A stretch of DNA of 41,202 nucleotides from an uncultured Christensenella sp. Lineage in GTDB: Bacteria; Bacillota; Clostridia; Christensenellales; UBA1242. The stretch spans positions 1-41,202 of the forward strand of contig CASFBJ010000001.1 in the NCBI GenBank assembly GCA_949292875.1, in the 5' to 3' direction. This document shows, piece after piece, positions 32,772-41,202 of the stretch (its first letter is position 1; the number at the start of each line of letters is the position of its first letter). Both the position numbers and the translations under genes were made by a program. A model generated the notes under the pieces. It did not search any database. It worked only from the letters and a program-made list of their open reading frames with translations, and had not been told where the DNA came from.

Positions 32772-34361
32772 ATGAAAGCGAAGATAATATTTAGTTGCGT
32801 GTTTTTAATAATTTTAACTTTTGTTGTAGCTTTTGTTACTTTTGATTTATGGAATACAGGAAAAGAAACTGAGTCAAAAGAAGATGGCTCAAGCGAAAAT
32901 AATTCTGATGTGAATGATAATGATGACATTAAATTTGTCATATTTGATTGTCAAGATTTATGTATGTATGAAAATGAAGTTAGGGATATATCTGATTTTG
33001 TTAAAACTATAAATTATGAGCAGTGGGATATAGATTATATTTGTAATTCTAGTTGCATTAGTTTAGATAATAAAAACTTTAAAATAAAAGCGCTAAGTTA
33101 TATTAAAGAAGTAGAAGTGAAAATAAGTATAATGCCTAATTTTGATGTGATAGGTACTGATTATGAATCAATTTCGTTTCCGCTTGTAGAAACCTTTAAA
33201 GTAAAGGTTCTTCCTGACAGTTTAGATTTAAATTATAACATAAAATCAAAAGGAATAAATAATTTTGATATAACTATTTCTGCAAATGGGTTTGATTTAT
33301 CATTAGGTGATATATCTTTGCAAAACAATGAAAATATTTTATTTACTGATGCTGTTTTTGATGAGGAAGGTAATTATATACTCAAAAATGTTTCACTAGA
33401 TAATGTCTTATCTGATGAATTTATTTTTACTATCAAATTAAGCAATGATTTACAAGAAAGTAAAAATTTTTCTACAAATATAAAACTAGAACAAGATAGT
33501 GATTATTTAAGATATAATTTTAATATCAATACGGATGAAAATCCTTTATATGTAACAAAAAATAATGTTTATACAGAACTTTATCCAAATACTTTAATTT
33601 TAAATATTGAGCAATCATATGATTTAGTAAATGAAGAAAGTTATATAATGCTTATTCAAGGCGAAGAAAATGGTGTGCAAATTGATAAATTAAAACTTTT
33701 GGCTTTAAAAGTTGGAGAATATAAGATTGGTGTATATATTTCTGGTGAATTAGTTGAAACTAAAAATATTACCATAATAAATATACCTATAGAAAGCGCA
33801 CATTCTTCACAAAGTGAATATAAAGTTTATGTAAATGAAGAAGTAGATTTGTCTGTTGTTGAATCAAGCATTATTACTAGTGAGTTTGCTGTGTACGATA
33901 TTAGTTATGAAATTGTAGATAGCAAAAATATGGATGCAACAATTAGTGATAATGGAATTTTCATTGCGACTAAAGAAGGTCTTTATAAGGTTAGAATTAG
34001 TGTTGGTAATTATGTATATTTTGTTTATGTAAATGTGTTAATTAAAAGTAATAGCTTCAATATTTATGATGAAAATGGCGAAGTATTACAAGATTTAGAT
34101 ATTGAATTAAAAAATATATCATCAAGTGGTTTATTGTACATAGGTTTTAAAATTTTAGATGACTCACTTGAAAAAGAAACGTTAAAGGTATCTTGTATTG
34201 ACAGCAAAGTGTTTTCTGTTGAATTAAATGTTGATTTAATAATTGTTTTACTAGATATAAATACAATTATGGCGGGTTATAGTATAGTAATCAAATTTAC
34301 TATATATGACAATGAAGAAAATATAGAGAAAACTTGTCAATTAGATGTACATTTTATATAA
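32772..34361 (+). CDS. membrane-anchored extracellular protein, possibly Ig-like
   Basis: 529 residues beginning on the base after the preceding stop. An N-terminal hydrophobic segment (about 4-24) without a lipobox acts as an uncleaved anchor or signal peptide. A Ser/Asp/Asn-rich stalk (30-53) is followed by beta-rich repeats. Late segments ('VYVNEEVDLSVVES', 'DISYEIVDSKNMDATISDNGIFIATKEGLYKVRISVG') look like bacterial Ig-like (Big_2-type) domains. No enzyme motif is visible. It is probably a cell-surface structural or adhesive protein. Its translational coupling to the exonuclease gene is unexplained. Confidence 0.65.
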   Translation: MKAKIIFSCVFLIILTFVVAFVTFDLWNTGKETESKEDGSSENNSDVNDNDDIKFVIFDCQDLCMYENEVRDISDFVKTINYEQWDIDYICNSSCISLDNKNFKIKALSYIKEVEVKISIMPNFDVIGTDYESISFPLVETFKVKVLPDSLDLNYNIKSKGINNFDITISANGFDLSLGDISLQNNENILFTDAVFDEEGNYILKNVSLDNVLSDEFIFTIKLSNDLQESKNFSTNIKLEQDSDYLRYNFNINTDENPLYVTKNNVYTELYPNTLILNIEQSYDLVNEESYIMLIQGEENGVQIDKLKLLALKVGEYKIGVYISGELVETKNITIINIPIESAHSSQSEYKVYVNEEVDLSVVESSIITSEFAVYDISYEIVDSKNMDATISDNGIFIATKEGLYKVRISVGNYVYFVYVNVLIKSNSFNIYDENGEVLQDLDIELKNISSSGLLYIGFKILDDSLEKETLKVSCIDSKVFSVELNVDLIIVLLDINTIMAGYSIVIKFTIYDNEENIEKTCQLDVHFI

Positions 34362-34438
34362 AAAATATTTTAACAAAGATTAAGTTTGTATTATATGGAT
34401 ATAATTATTAAAAATTATATTCAAAACTATTATTTTTA

Positions 34439-34467
34439 TTGACTTAATTTTTAAATCATTGTATACT
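34439..34467 (+). promoter_or_regulatory. promoter for secD-secF
   Basis: TTGACT (34439-34444), 17 bases, TATACT (34462-34467), 33 bases before the secD ATG. An in-frame TTG at 34459 falls inside this promoter and so is not the start. Confidence 0.75.
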
Positions 34468-34500
34468 AAAAAAGACTATTTTTATAAGGTTAAGGTAATC

Positions 34501-35793
34501 ATGAATAAGAAAACAGCTATTAAAAGATTGATTTTTATTATATTAGTTACCATTATAGGTATATGTTTATCTATTTTTTCTTTTCCAATATTAGGTACTA
34601 CTTATGACTTTAATGGTTTTGCTAATTCCATAAAATTAGGTTTAGATTTAAAAGGTGGAGTTGTTGCAGTATATGATTGTAGCGAAATAGAGGGAATGGA
34701 AGGCTCTTTAGATGATAAAATAGATGCTACAGTTTTAAGGTTGGGCGAACTTTTAACAAGTAAAGGTTACACTGAAGCTGTTGTTACAAGACAAGGAACA
34801 AATCAAATTCGTGTAGAAGTTCCCGATGTTGATAATAGTAAGGTCTTGTTAGATATGATAGGAGAGCCAGCACTTTTAGAATTTAAAGAAAATCAGGACG
34901 ACAAAGAAGCAAAACTTACAGGTAGTCATGTACAATCTGTAGAAGCAGGTTATCAACAAGGAGAGTGGGGAGTTTCTATAAAGTTTAATTCAGCAGGAAC
35001 AGTTATTTTTGCTGAAATGACTGAGAAAGCCTATAACAATAACAATGCTCCTATATATATTTACCTTGATGGAGAACTTATTTCACAACCTGCAGTCCAA
35101 TCAGTGATTTCAGGTGGAACTACATTTATTTCAGGTAGTTATGACCAAGAGTCTGCTGAAGCTTTTGCTTTACAGATTCTTAGCGGTACTTACTCTGTTT
35201 CGTTAAGTCTTAGTTCTAGCGAAGTGGTTTCTGCAACATTAAGTGATGGGGCAATTACAAAAAGTTTAATTGCTGGCTTGATTGGACTTGCTATAATGCT
35301 TATAGTTATAGTTCTATTGTATAAAGATTTGGGATTACTAGCTTCTTTAGCATTAATTATAAATGCTGTTTTAATGATATTCTTCCTAATGGCTGTGCCT
35401 TATGTTCAACTAACACTACCAGGTATAGCAGGTATAATATTAAGTTTAGGTATGGCAGTAGACGGAAGTGTAATTATATTTGAAAGAATAAAAGAAGAGT
35501 ATGCTTCAGGTAAGAAAATGCATAATGCTTTCAATGATGGTTTTAAGAGATCTGTAAATGCAATTTTAGATGGTCAAATTACTACTTTGATAGCAGCAGT
35601 TGTTCTTGCAATATTAGGAACAGGTACAATTAAAGGTTTTGCTATTGTATTACTAATAGGTATATGTGTATCTTTGTTCACATCTTTAGTTGTTCAAAGA
35701 GGACTACTTAAAATATATCTAGCTTTAAATGCAAAAAATCCTAAAAGGGCAGGACTAGTAAGGGAGGAAAAAGCAAATGAAGCTAATAGATAA
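34501..35793 (+). CDS. secD: protein translocase subunit SecD
   Basis: 430 residues from the ATG at 34501, with AAGG 7-8 bases upstream. One N-terminal transmembrane helix is followed by 'LGLDLKGGVVAVYD' (D1 motif). Next come the large external P1 domain with 'GEPALLEFKE', and five further helices containing 'GIILSLGMAVDGSVIIFERIKEE' and 'TTLIAAVVLAILGTGTIKGFA'. SecDF uses the ion gradient to pull exported proteins through SecYEG. The gene overlaps secF by 17 bases. Confidence 0.96.
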   Translation: MNKKTAIKRLIFIILVTIIGICLSIFSFPILGTTYDFNGFANSIKLGLDLKGGVVAVYDCSEIEGMEGSLDDKIDATVLRLGELLTSKGYTEAVVTRQGTNQIRVEVPDVDNSKVLLDMIGEPALLEFKENQDDKEAKLTGSHVQSVEAGYQQGEWGVSIKFNSAGTVIFAEMTEKAYNNNNAPIYIYLDGELISQPAVQSVISGGTTFISGSYDQESAEAFALQILSGTYSVSLSLSSSEVVSATLSDGAITKSLIAGLIGLAIMLIVIVLLYKDLGLLASLALIINAVLMIFFLMAVPYVQLTLPGIAGIILSLGMAVDGSVIIFERIKEEYASGKKMHNAFNDGFKRSVNAILDGQITTLIAAVVLAILGTGTIKGFAIVLLIGICVSLFTSLVVQRGLLKIYLALNAKNPKRAGLVREEKANEANR

Positions 35794-36721
35794 CATGAAA
35801 AATTGGAAACATGATTTAGTAAAAAATTGTAAATATTATTTAATTGCTCCTATTGCCATAATAGTTTTAGGATTAATAATGCTTTTTGTGCAAGGCGTAA
35901 ATTTTGGCATAGATTTTACAGGTGGTACAGCGGTAAGTGTACAATTTGGCGAAGAGATTTCTAATCAAAAAATATATGATGAGAGAGTTAATGAAATTGA
36001 AGATGTTATGGCTGAATTTGGTTTAAAACTTGCTCTTGACCAAAGAATGGGTGAAGGTGCTAGTACAAAAATACAAGTAAGATACCAAGATATTCCAGGC
36101 AAGTCTAGTGAAGAAATGGCTACTATAACTGAAGATTTTGTTAAAGCCCTTGAAGAAAAATATGTAGATTTTAAAGTAACAAATGATAATAGGATTTCTG
36201 CGTCTGCATCTGCATCTTTATTATTAAATGCATTACTAGCAGTATCTATAGCAGTTGTTCTTATAGTTATATATCTAGCATTAAGATTTAAACAAGTATT
36301 ATTTGGTGTTTGTTCAATAATAAGTTTGTTGCATGATGTATTTATAATGATTGCATTTATGCTTATATTTAATTTGGAAATAAGTAGTACATTTATAGCT
36401 GCATTGATTACAATTATTGGTTATAGTATAAATAATAATGTTGTTATTTTTGACAGAATTAGAGAAAATCTAAAACTTATGCCTGGAGCAAGTATAAGTG
36501 ATATAACAAATGTATCTATTAAGCAAAGCTTAACAAGAACAATAATTACAACATTAACCACCTTTGTTGTAATTTTTGGTTTATTGTTCATTGGTATAAG
36601 TGGAATAACTACATTTGTATTGCCTATTACTATAGGTTTAGTAGCTAGTATATACTCTGCTATATTTGTAGCATCTCCTTTATGGGCTGTTATGAATAAA
36701 AAGAAAATTAATAAAGATTAA
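35777..36721 (+). CDS. secF: protein translocase subunit SecF
   Basis: 314 residues. The N-terminal helix (about 20-40) is followed by 'GVNFGIDFTGGTAVSVQF', a short external domain, and five helices with 'LHDVFIMIAFM', 'IGYSINNNVVIFDRIREN' and 'SLTRTIITTLTTFVVI'. It partners SecD in post-initiation export. The start lies within secD with an AGGGAGG site (35760-35766), so the two proteins are translated from one message. Confidence 0.96.
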   Translation: MKLIDNMKNWKHDLVKNCKYYLIAPIAIIVLGLIMLFVQGVNFGIDFTGGTAVSVQFGEEISNQKIYDERVNEIEDVMAEFGLKLALDQRMGEGASTKIQVRYQDIPGKSSEEMATITEDFVKALEEKYVDFKVTNDNRISASASASLLLNALLAVSIAVVLIVIYLALRFKQVLFGVCSIISLLHDVFIMIAFMLIFNLEISSTFIAALITIIGYSINNNVVIFDRIRENLKLMPGASISDITNVSIKQSLTRTIITTLTTFVVIFGLLFIGISGITTFVLPITIGLVASIYSAIFVASPLWAVMNKKKINKD

Positions 36722-36724
36722 AAT

Positions 36725-36747
36725 TAGCCTTTTTTAAGGCTATTTTT
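36725..36747 (+). terminator. terminator after secF
   Basis: A 7-bp stem TAGCCTT / AAGGCTA with a TTTT loop, followed by TTTTT. It lies between secF and recJ, so recJ must be reached by readthrough or a nearby promoter that I cannot define. Confidence 0.75.
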
Positions 36748-36762
36748 GTATATGAGGTAATT

Positions 36763-39063
36763 ATGAAATATGAAAAAGCTTATTTAGAAACTTTAAATGA
36801 TAGCGTTAAATATATGCAGAATAAGTTTAAGTTGCCATATAAAATTGCAAATTATATTTATCATTTAGGATATACAAATGAAACAGATATTGATAATTAT
36901 CTATATCCTAATGAAAAGCTTTTTCATGATCCTTTTCTTTTTCCTGATATGGAAAAAATAGTAAATAGAATTAATTACGCTATTGCAAACAATGAAAAAA
37001 TTTGCATATTTGGTGATTATGATGTAGATGGAATAGGTGCTACTTATATTTTATGTAAATTTTTTGAAGAAAAAGGGTTGAAAGTAGATTATTTTTTACC
37101 TAGTAGATATCAAGATGGTTATGGTTTAACTATATCAAGTATAGATAAAGTAAAAGATTTGTATAATCCTAATCTTATTATAACAGTAGATTGTGGTATT
37201 ACATGCGTAGAAGAAGTAGAATATCTTAAAAAATTAGGTATAGATATAATTATAACTGATCATCATGAACCTGCAGAATGTTTACCAGATTGTTTAAAGA
37301 TAGATTGCAAAATAAAAAATCAAAATTATCCTTTTCATTATCTATGTGGTGCAGGTATGGCATTAAAGTTAGTTTACGCTTTATCGAATTTTGAATCTTG
37401 TAAAAAATATATGACTGTGTGTGCCATTTCCACTATTTCTGACATTGTAGAGTTAGTAGATGAAAATAGATACATAGTAAAAGAAGGTTTAAAAAATTTT
37501 AAAGAGTATTGTCCTCAAGGTCTACAGTATTTATTCAAACAAAATAAAATCATAGGTATTCCAACAGCGAAAGATATATCGTTTAAAATAGCACCAAAAA
37601 TTAATGCCACTGGAAGAATGGGTGATGCAAGTATATCTCTCAAGTTATACTTATCAAATAATGTTGCAGAGATAAAAGATTTATATAATAAAGTAATAAG
37701 TATGAATGATACTAGGCAAAATTTATGCAATATTATTTATGAATCTATTATAAATATATTATCAAATAGTAAAGAAGATAAAAATATTATCATATTAAAA
37801 GATAAAAATTGGGAATGTGGTGTACTTGGAATAGTTTGTTCTAAAGTTGTAGAAAAATTTCATAAACCAGTAATATTGTTTGGTTATGATGAAAGACTAA
37901 ATATGTATGTAGGTTCTGGTAGGAGTGTAGGTAATATAGATTTACTTAGTGCGGTTAATAATTGTGCTAATGTTTTAGAAAATTTTGGCGGACATAAGTA
38001 TGCTTGTGGGGTAAGTATTTTAGAAGAAAAATTTGAATCCTTTTGTGCATTAATGGATAATGAACTAAAAGACTTAGAGAATAAAGAAATTATTATACCT
38101 AAATATGAAATATTTATAGAAGAAAATGAATTAGATTTAAATTTTATAAAAAAGTTAGATTTACTAGAACCTTTTGGAGTTGCAAATCCTGAGCCGGTTT
38201 TTGCTATGCAAACTAATTCTTTGGTTTGCTCACCAATGAAAAAGCATATGCAACATTTATTAATTGAATTTAAAGGTTTTAACGCATTATTTTTTAATCA
38301 TTCAAAAGATATTTATACTCTTAGTTATAATGCAAATAAAGAAATATATTTTAATGCTAATTTAGAGTTTTATATGCGTAAACCTTTGATAAAAATAAAT
38401 ATAAAAGACTATTTTTGTAATGATTATAAACAATTTAATCAAGATATAGCAAAGGGAGCATATATACTTCAAGATAATTATCAAAAAGCATTTAAATTTA
38501 ACTGTAGTAGACTAGAAGATTATAGAGAAAATAATAAAAAAACTATTTTTATTTCTTATTTTAATGCAGATATTAATTATAAATTTGATGTAGTAAATTA
38601 TCTTTACATTAGCAGTAATGTTTGTAATAAAGCATTACTTATATCTCCTTTAAGTTTTAATAATTTAGAAAATTTTAATGAAATTGTATTTATTGAACCA
38701 GTTTTTAGCACATCTTTATTGGGTTATTTAAATATTAAATATCCAAATATGAAAATTTATGCAAATTTATTCAAACAAGAAAAATTTGACTATAAAGTTA
38801 AATATGATATAATAAGTAATGTTTACAATATTTTAATATCTATAAAAGATGAAATATTTGATGAAATATACTTGTTTAAAAAATTTATTAACAAATTTGG
38901 TATAAAATTTGAAGATTTTATTGTAGCTTTTAATATTTTGATAGATTTAGAGTGCATTGCTTATGATAGAGATAGTTTTAAAATTTATAAAACAGATAAA
39001 GTTTATAATGAAAAGATGTTGAATAAATTAAAAGTTTTTGAGAGAGTTATGAAGGGTGATTAG
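36763..39063 (+). CDS. recJ: single-stranded-DNA-specific exonuclease RecJ
   Basis: 766 residues. A DHH-family 5'-3' exonuclease acting in recombination and repair. 'DYDVDG' (85-90), 'VDCGIT', 'DHH' (166-168) and the DHHA1 'GGHKYACG' motif provide metal and DNA binding. An OB-like domain follows (about 440-555), and the C-terminal 210 residues are the poorly conserved Firmicutes extension. A GAGG site precedes the ATG. Its end overlaps the area of the hemZ ribosome-binding site. Confidence 0.94.
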   Translation: MKYEKAYLETLNDSVKYMQNKFKLPYKIANYIYHLGYTNETDIDNYLYPNEKLFHDPFLFPDMEKIVNRINYAIANNEKICIFGDYDVDGIGATYILCKFFEEKGLKVDYFLPSRYQDGYGLTISSIDKVKDLYNPNLIITVDCGITCVEEVEYLKKLGIDIIITDHHEPAECLPDCLKIDCKIKNQNYPFHYLCGAGMALKLVYALSNFESCKKYMTVCAISTISDIVELVDENRYIVKEGLKNFKEYCPQGLQYLFKQNKIIGIPTAKDISFKIAPKINATGRMGDASISLKLYLSNNVAEIKDLYNKVISMNDTRQNLCNIIYESIINILSNSKEDKNIIILKDKNWECGVLGIVCSKVVEKFHKPVILFGYDERLNMYVGSGRSVGNIDLLSAVNNCANVLENFGGHKYACGVSILEEKFESFCALMDNELKDLENKEIIIPKYEIFIEENELDLNFIKKLDLLEPFGVANPEPVFAMQTNSLVCSPMKKHMQHLLIEFKGFNALFFNHSKDIYTLSYNANKEIYFNANLEFYMRKPLIKINIKDYFCNDYKQFNQDIAKGAYILQDNYQKAFKFNCSRLEDYRENNKKTIFISYFNADINYKFDVVNYLYISSNVCNKALLISPLSFNNLENFNEIVFIEPVFSTSLLGYLNIKYPNMKIYANLFKQEKFDYKVKYDIISNVYNILISIKDEIFDEIYLFKKFINKFGIKFEDFIVAFNILIDLECIAYDRDSFKIYKTDKVYNEKMLNKLKVFERVMKGD

Positions 39064-39064
39064 A

Positions 39065-40468
39065 ATGTTTGTCGTTTGTGAAGAAATAAAAGAATATGAA
39101 AATGATTTGTTAGATTTGGTAAAACTTTTTGATGTAGATTTAAAGACAAATATAAAAATTATTTCTTCAAATGACAATAAAAAAGGATTTATTAAAATTT
39201 ATATAGATAATAAGCTATATTCTTTTGAACATGATATTATTCAAAAAGATAAAGATTTATTATTTTATAATAGAGAATATAAAAGAGTTATAAAATCTTT
39301 TCTATATCGTGCTTTATCTAATTATTTTGGTAAAGATTTAGCATGGGGTTCATTAACAGGAATTAGACCCGCAAGACTTGTATACGAAAAGTTAGAACAG
39401 GGTGAAGATTTTGAAAATGCTTTAAAAAAAGTGGGAGAAGAGTTTTTTATATCTGATAATAAATGGAAATTATTGGGAAAAATTGTAAAAAATCAACTTA
39501 GTGTTATAAAAAAAGATAATACTCAATGCCTATATATACATATTCCTATTTGTCCAACAAGATGTATTTATTGTAGCTTTGTATCTACAGATTTTAAGCA
39601 TGCAATAGAATATATAGATGTGTATGTGGAAAAATTGTTGAAAGAAATTAAATTTACCATTGAAAGAATAAAGCTTAATAAAATAAAAATAGATAGTGTA
39701 TATGTAGGCGGTGGTACTCCAAGCATTTTATCTTCTTCGCAGTTAGAAGATATATTAATTGCAATTCAAGAACTTAATGTTAATGAAATAACTGTTGAAT
39801 GTGGTAGAGCTGATACTATAACTAAGGAAAAATTAGATGTTTTAAGTAAATATAAAGTAAATAGAATTTGTATAAATCCTCAAACATTTAATGATTTCAC
39901 TTTAAAATACATAGGAAGAAATCATACAATAGAACAGGTATTAGATGCGTATAAACTAGCTAGAAAATATGATTTTATTATTAATATGGATTTGATTGCT
40001 GGATTGCCTAATGAAAATTTTGAAGATTTTAAAAGAAGTATAGATATGGCTGTAAAATTAAATCCTGATAATATCACTATTCATACTTTATCTATTAAAA
40101 ATGCTGGTTTAATTAAAAGTATGAATAATGTAAAACTTGTAGATGAACAAGAAGTAGAAAAGATGTTAAACTATTCATATAATTTATTATGTGATAACTC
40201 TTATAATCCTTATTATTTATATAAGCAAAAATATATGTTAGGCGCATTTGAAAATGTAGGTTATGCTAAAACTGGTAAAGAATGTAGGTTCAATATATAT
40301 AGTATGGAAGACTTGAAAAGTATAATAGCTTGTGGCGCAGGTGCTATTTCTAAAAGAATAAATAATAATACAAGGGAAATAATAAGAATTGCAAATGTTA
40401 AACAAATAAAAGATTATATAGAAAGATTTGATGAAATGTTAGAAAGAAAAAAATCGCTATTTAATTAG
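39065..40468 (+). CDS. hemZ: HemZ-type radical SAM protein (coproporphyrinogen III dehydrogenase-like)
   Basis: 467 residues from the ATG at 39065, which has AAGGG 8 bases upstream. A GTG at 39056 lies inside that site. About 150 N-terminal residues typical of HemZ ('AWGSLTGIRPARLVYE') precede the radical SAM core with cysteines 163, 167 and 170 ('CPTRCIYC'). 'YVGGGTPSIL', 'ECGRADTI' and 'INPQTFNDFTLKYIGRNH' follow. Relatives are annotated as oxygen-independent coproporphyrinogen III oxidases, but true activity is shown for few of them, and other haem genes are not seen here. The gene is co-transcribed with recJ. Confidence 0.9.
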   Translation: MFVVCEEIKEYENDLLDLVKLFDVDLKTNIKIISSNDNKKGFIKIYIDNKLYSFEHDIIQKDKDLLFYNREYKRVIKSFLYRALSNYFGKDLAWGSLTGIRPARLVYEKLEQGEDFENALKKVGEEFFISDNKWKLLGKIVKNQLSVIKKDNTQCLYIHIPICPTRCIYCSFVSTDFKHAIEYIDVYVEKLLKEIKFTIERIKLNKIKIDSVYVGGGTPSILSSSQLEDILIAIQELNVNEITVECGRADTITKEKLDVLSKYKVNRICINPQTFNDFTLKYIGRNHTIEQVLDAYKLARKYDFIINMDLIAGLPNENFEDFKRSIDMAVKLNPDNITIHTLSIKNAGLIKSMNNVKLVDEQEVEKMLNYSYNLLCDNSYNPYYLYKQKYMLGAFENVGYAKTGKECRFNIYSMEDLKSIIACGAGAISKRINNNTREIIRIANVKQIKDYIERFDEMLERKKSLFN

Positions 40469-40490
40469 AATATTATAATATAAACTATGC

Positions 40491-40519
40491 TTGACTTTTT
40501 ATTAAACATATGATATCTT
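40491..40519 (+). promoter_or_regulatory. promoter of the RNase P RNA gene
   Basis: TTGACT (40491-40496), 17 bases, TATCTT (40514-40519). The predicted start near 40526 coincides with the first base of helix P1. Confidence 0.7.
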
Positions 40520-40524
40520 TTAAT

Positions 40525-40863
40525 AAGTTATTCAGATGGTTGCGCTATATATCGTGATGGTATATAGTGAGGAAAGTCCGAGCTTCATAGAGCAGGGTGC
40601 CAGTTAACTGCTGGTGGAGGCGACTCTAAGGAAAGTGCAACAGAAAAGAACCGCTCTTTATAAGAGTAAGGGTGAAAAGGTAGTGTAAGAGACTACCGAT
40701 TGTTTGGAGACAAACAATGCAATGTAAACCCCACCTGAAGCAAGATTAAGTAAGTGCGTTAAGGTTGCTCGCTAGCACTTCAAAAGCATCGCTTGAACTA
40801 AATAGAAATATTTGGTCTAGATAGATAACCATCAAATACAGAACTCGGCTTATAGAATAACTA
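40525..40863 (+). ncRNA. rnpB: RNase P RNA, bacterial type A
   Basis: The catalytic RNA that trims tRNA 5' leaders. P1 is AGTTATT (40526-40532) with AATAACT (40856-40862). The conserved cores are GAGGAAAGTCCGAGC (from 40570), GTGCAACAGAAA (from 40637), AGGGTGAAA (from 40669), AATGTAAACCCCACC (from 40721) and ACAGAACTCGGCTTATAG (from 40838). The 'GGTGCCAG...CTGG' P8-like arm and general layout are type A (Clostridia, Proteobacteria), not the type B of Bacillus. It is complete in the window. Confidence 0.96.
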
Positions 40864-40887
40864 GGTGGCAAAAGCCATCTTTTTTTA
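40863..40887 (+). terminator. terminator of rnpB
   Basis: A 7-bp stem AGGTGGC / GCCATCT (one G-T pair) with an AAAA loop, followed by seven T residues. Confidence 0.85.
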
Positions 40888-40962
40888 ATAATTTTCTAAA
40901 ATTATTTGATAAAAGTCAGAAATTATCTTACTTATAATAAATAAAAAAATTTTATACGCATG

Positions 40963-40992
40963 GTTACACATAAACACACGGTAGAGTGTAAC
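40963..40992. repeat. inverted repeat GTTACAC / GTGTAAC between rnpB and the rRNA-type promoter
   Basis: Two perfectly complementary 7-mers (40963-40969 and 40986-40992) are separated by 16 bases. It is not followed by a T-run, so it is not a terminator. It could be a binding site or a small hairpin. Nothing else is recognised between 40888 and 41043. Confidence 0.5.
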
Positions 40993-41043
40993 GAAACTGC
41001 TTGAAAAAATTAAGAAAAATTGCAATTTTTTTTAAAAAAAGTG

Positions 41044-41073
41044 TTGACTTTTGTATATCTACTGTGCTAATAT
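41044..41073 (+). promoter_or_regulatory. strong rRNA-type promoter with A-tract upstream
   Basis: TTGACT (41044-41049), 18 bases, TAATAT (41068-41073) preceded by TGC (extended -10). It is directly preceded by T8 and A7 tracts (41026-41040), which resemble an UP element. The lack of a coding gene after it and the leader motifs downstream suggest a stable RNA operon. Confidence 0.7.
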
Positions 41074-41202
41074 TTAAACGCATATACGGAAGGTATATGG
41101 CACTTGAGTATCAAGTGTTGCACATTGACAACTGCATATATTTAGGAAGTATGATTAGATATCTATTAAACAAGCAAAGCTTGTAGGTAAATGTATTAAA
41201 TC
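41074..41202 (+). promoter_or_regulatory. probable pre-rRNA leader (rRNA operon start), truncated by the window
   Basis: A hairpin CACTTGA / TCAAGTG (41101-41117, loop GTA) is followed by 'GTTGCACATTGACAACTGCAT' in two parts (41118-41138). This resembles the boxA-like '...TTGAAAACTG...' sequences that precede rRNA genes in Firmicutes and are used in antitermination and RNase III processing. The rRNA gene itself would begin beyond 41202. A 61-codon open frame here (41001-41186) has no ribosome-binding site and is not called. Confidence 0.5.

Noticed and set aside
40963..40992. Inverted repeat GTTACAC/GTGTAAC as an insertion sequence end
   Set aside because: There is no transposase, partner end or target duplication nearby, so it is recorded only as an inverted repeat.
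41015..41030. Palindrome AAAAATTGCAATTTTT as a terminator
   Set aside because: Its stem would be only five A-T pairs. It more likely forms part of an A/T tract upstream of the promoter.
41001..41186. 61-codon open frame downstream of rnpB
   Set aside because: It starts without a ribosome-binding site, spans the promoter at 41044-41073 and the leader hairpin, and has no recognisable protein features.

Overview
The window is very AT-rich, densely coding DNA from a Firmicutes-like, probably Clostridia-related bacterium. The evidence is low GC, strong Shine-Dalgarno sites (AGGAG), Firmicutes-type gene order (rpoD-trmK; rpsB-tsf-frr-uppS-cdsA-rseP-'polC'-secDF-recJ), HemZ and TrmK orthologues, and a type A (not Bacillus type B) RNase P RNA. 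No sporulation genes are seen (no spoIIGA/sigE beside ftsAZ). The species cannot be named from the sequence.

Layout. 1-426: the left end of an IS3-family (IS150-like) element that runs off the window. 449-1645 (-): an alpha-oxoamine synthase resembling bacterial serine palmitoyltransferase. 1859-2551 (+): a solitary ABC-type ATPase with damaged catalytic motifs. 2685-3670: a divergent pair, an Asn-rich protein (-) and a small helical protein (+). 3679-6023: an AprX-like subtilase and MurA. 6115-10565: ftsQ-ftsA-ftsZ, then an RluA-type pseudouridine synthase and a SIMPL protein. 10642-10718 (-): tRNA-Arg(UCG). 10981-11781 (-): a single-pass membrane protein. 11942-13520: obg and a YhbY protein. 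13566-18778 (-): a small membrane protein, then the operon rlmCD-like methyltransferase, Ca2+-type P-ATPase and PnuC. 18988-25645: dnaG-rpoD-trmK-zinc ribbon protein-hslO-TPR-like protein. 25817-27251: rpsB-tsf behind a structured leader. 27431-34361: frr, a small PASTA-like ORF, uppS, cdsA, rseP, a polymerase-less PolC-like exonuclease and an anchored surface protein. 34501-36721: secD-secF. 36763-40468: recJ-hemZ. 40525-40887: RNase P RNA with terminator. 41044-41202: a strong promoter and leader that look like the start of an rRNA operon.

Most genes are core housekeeping: division and wall synthesis, replication and transcription initiation, translation, lipid carrier synthesis and protein export. 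The notable departures are at the PolC locus (N-terminal and OB regions plus a DEDDh exonuclease, no PHP or polymerase), the absence of pyrH, dxr and ispG from their usual slots, an FtsA with no visible membrane-targeting helix, a likely leaderless mRNA for the rRNA methyltransferase operon, an SPT-like enzyme next to an IS element, and an orphan ABC ATPase lacking LSGGQ, the Walker B glutamate and the switch histidine, preceded by a perfect tandem 13-bp repeat.
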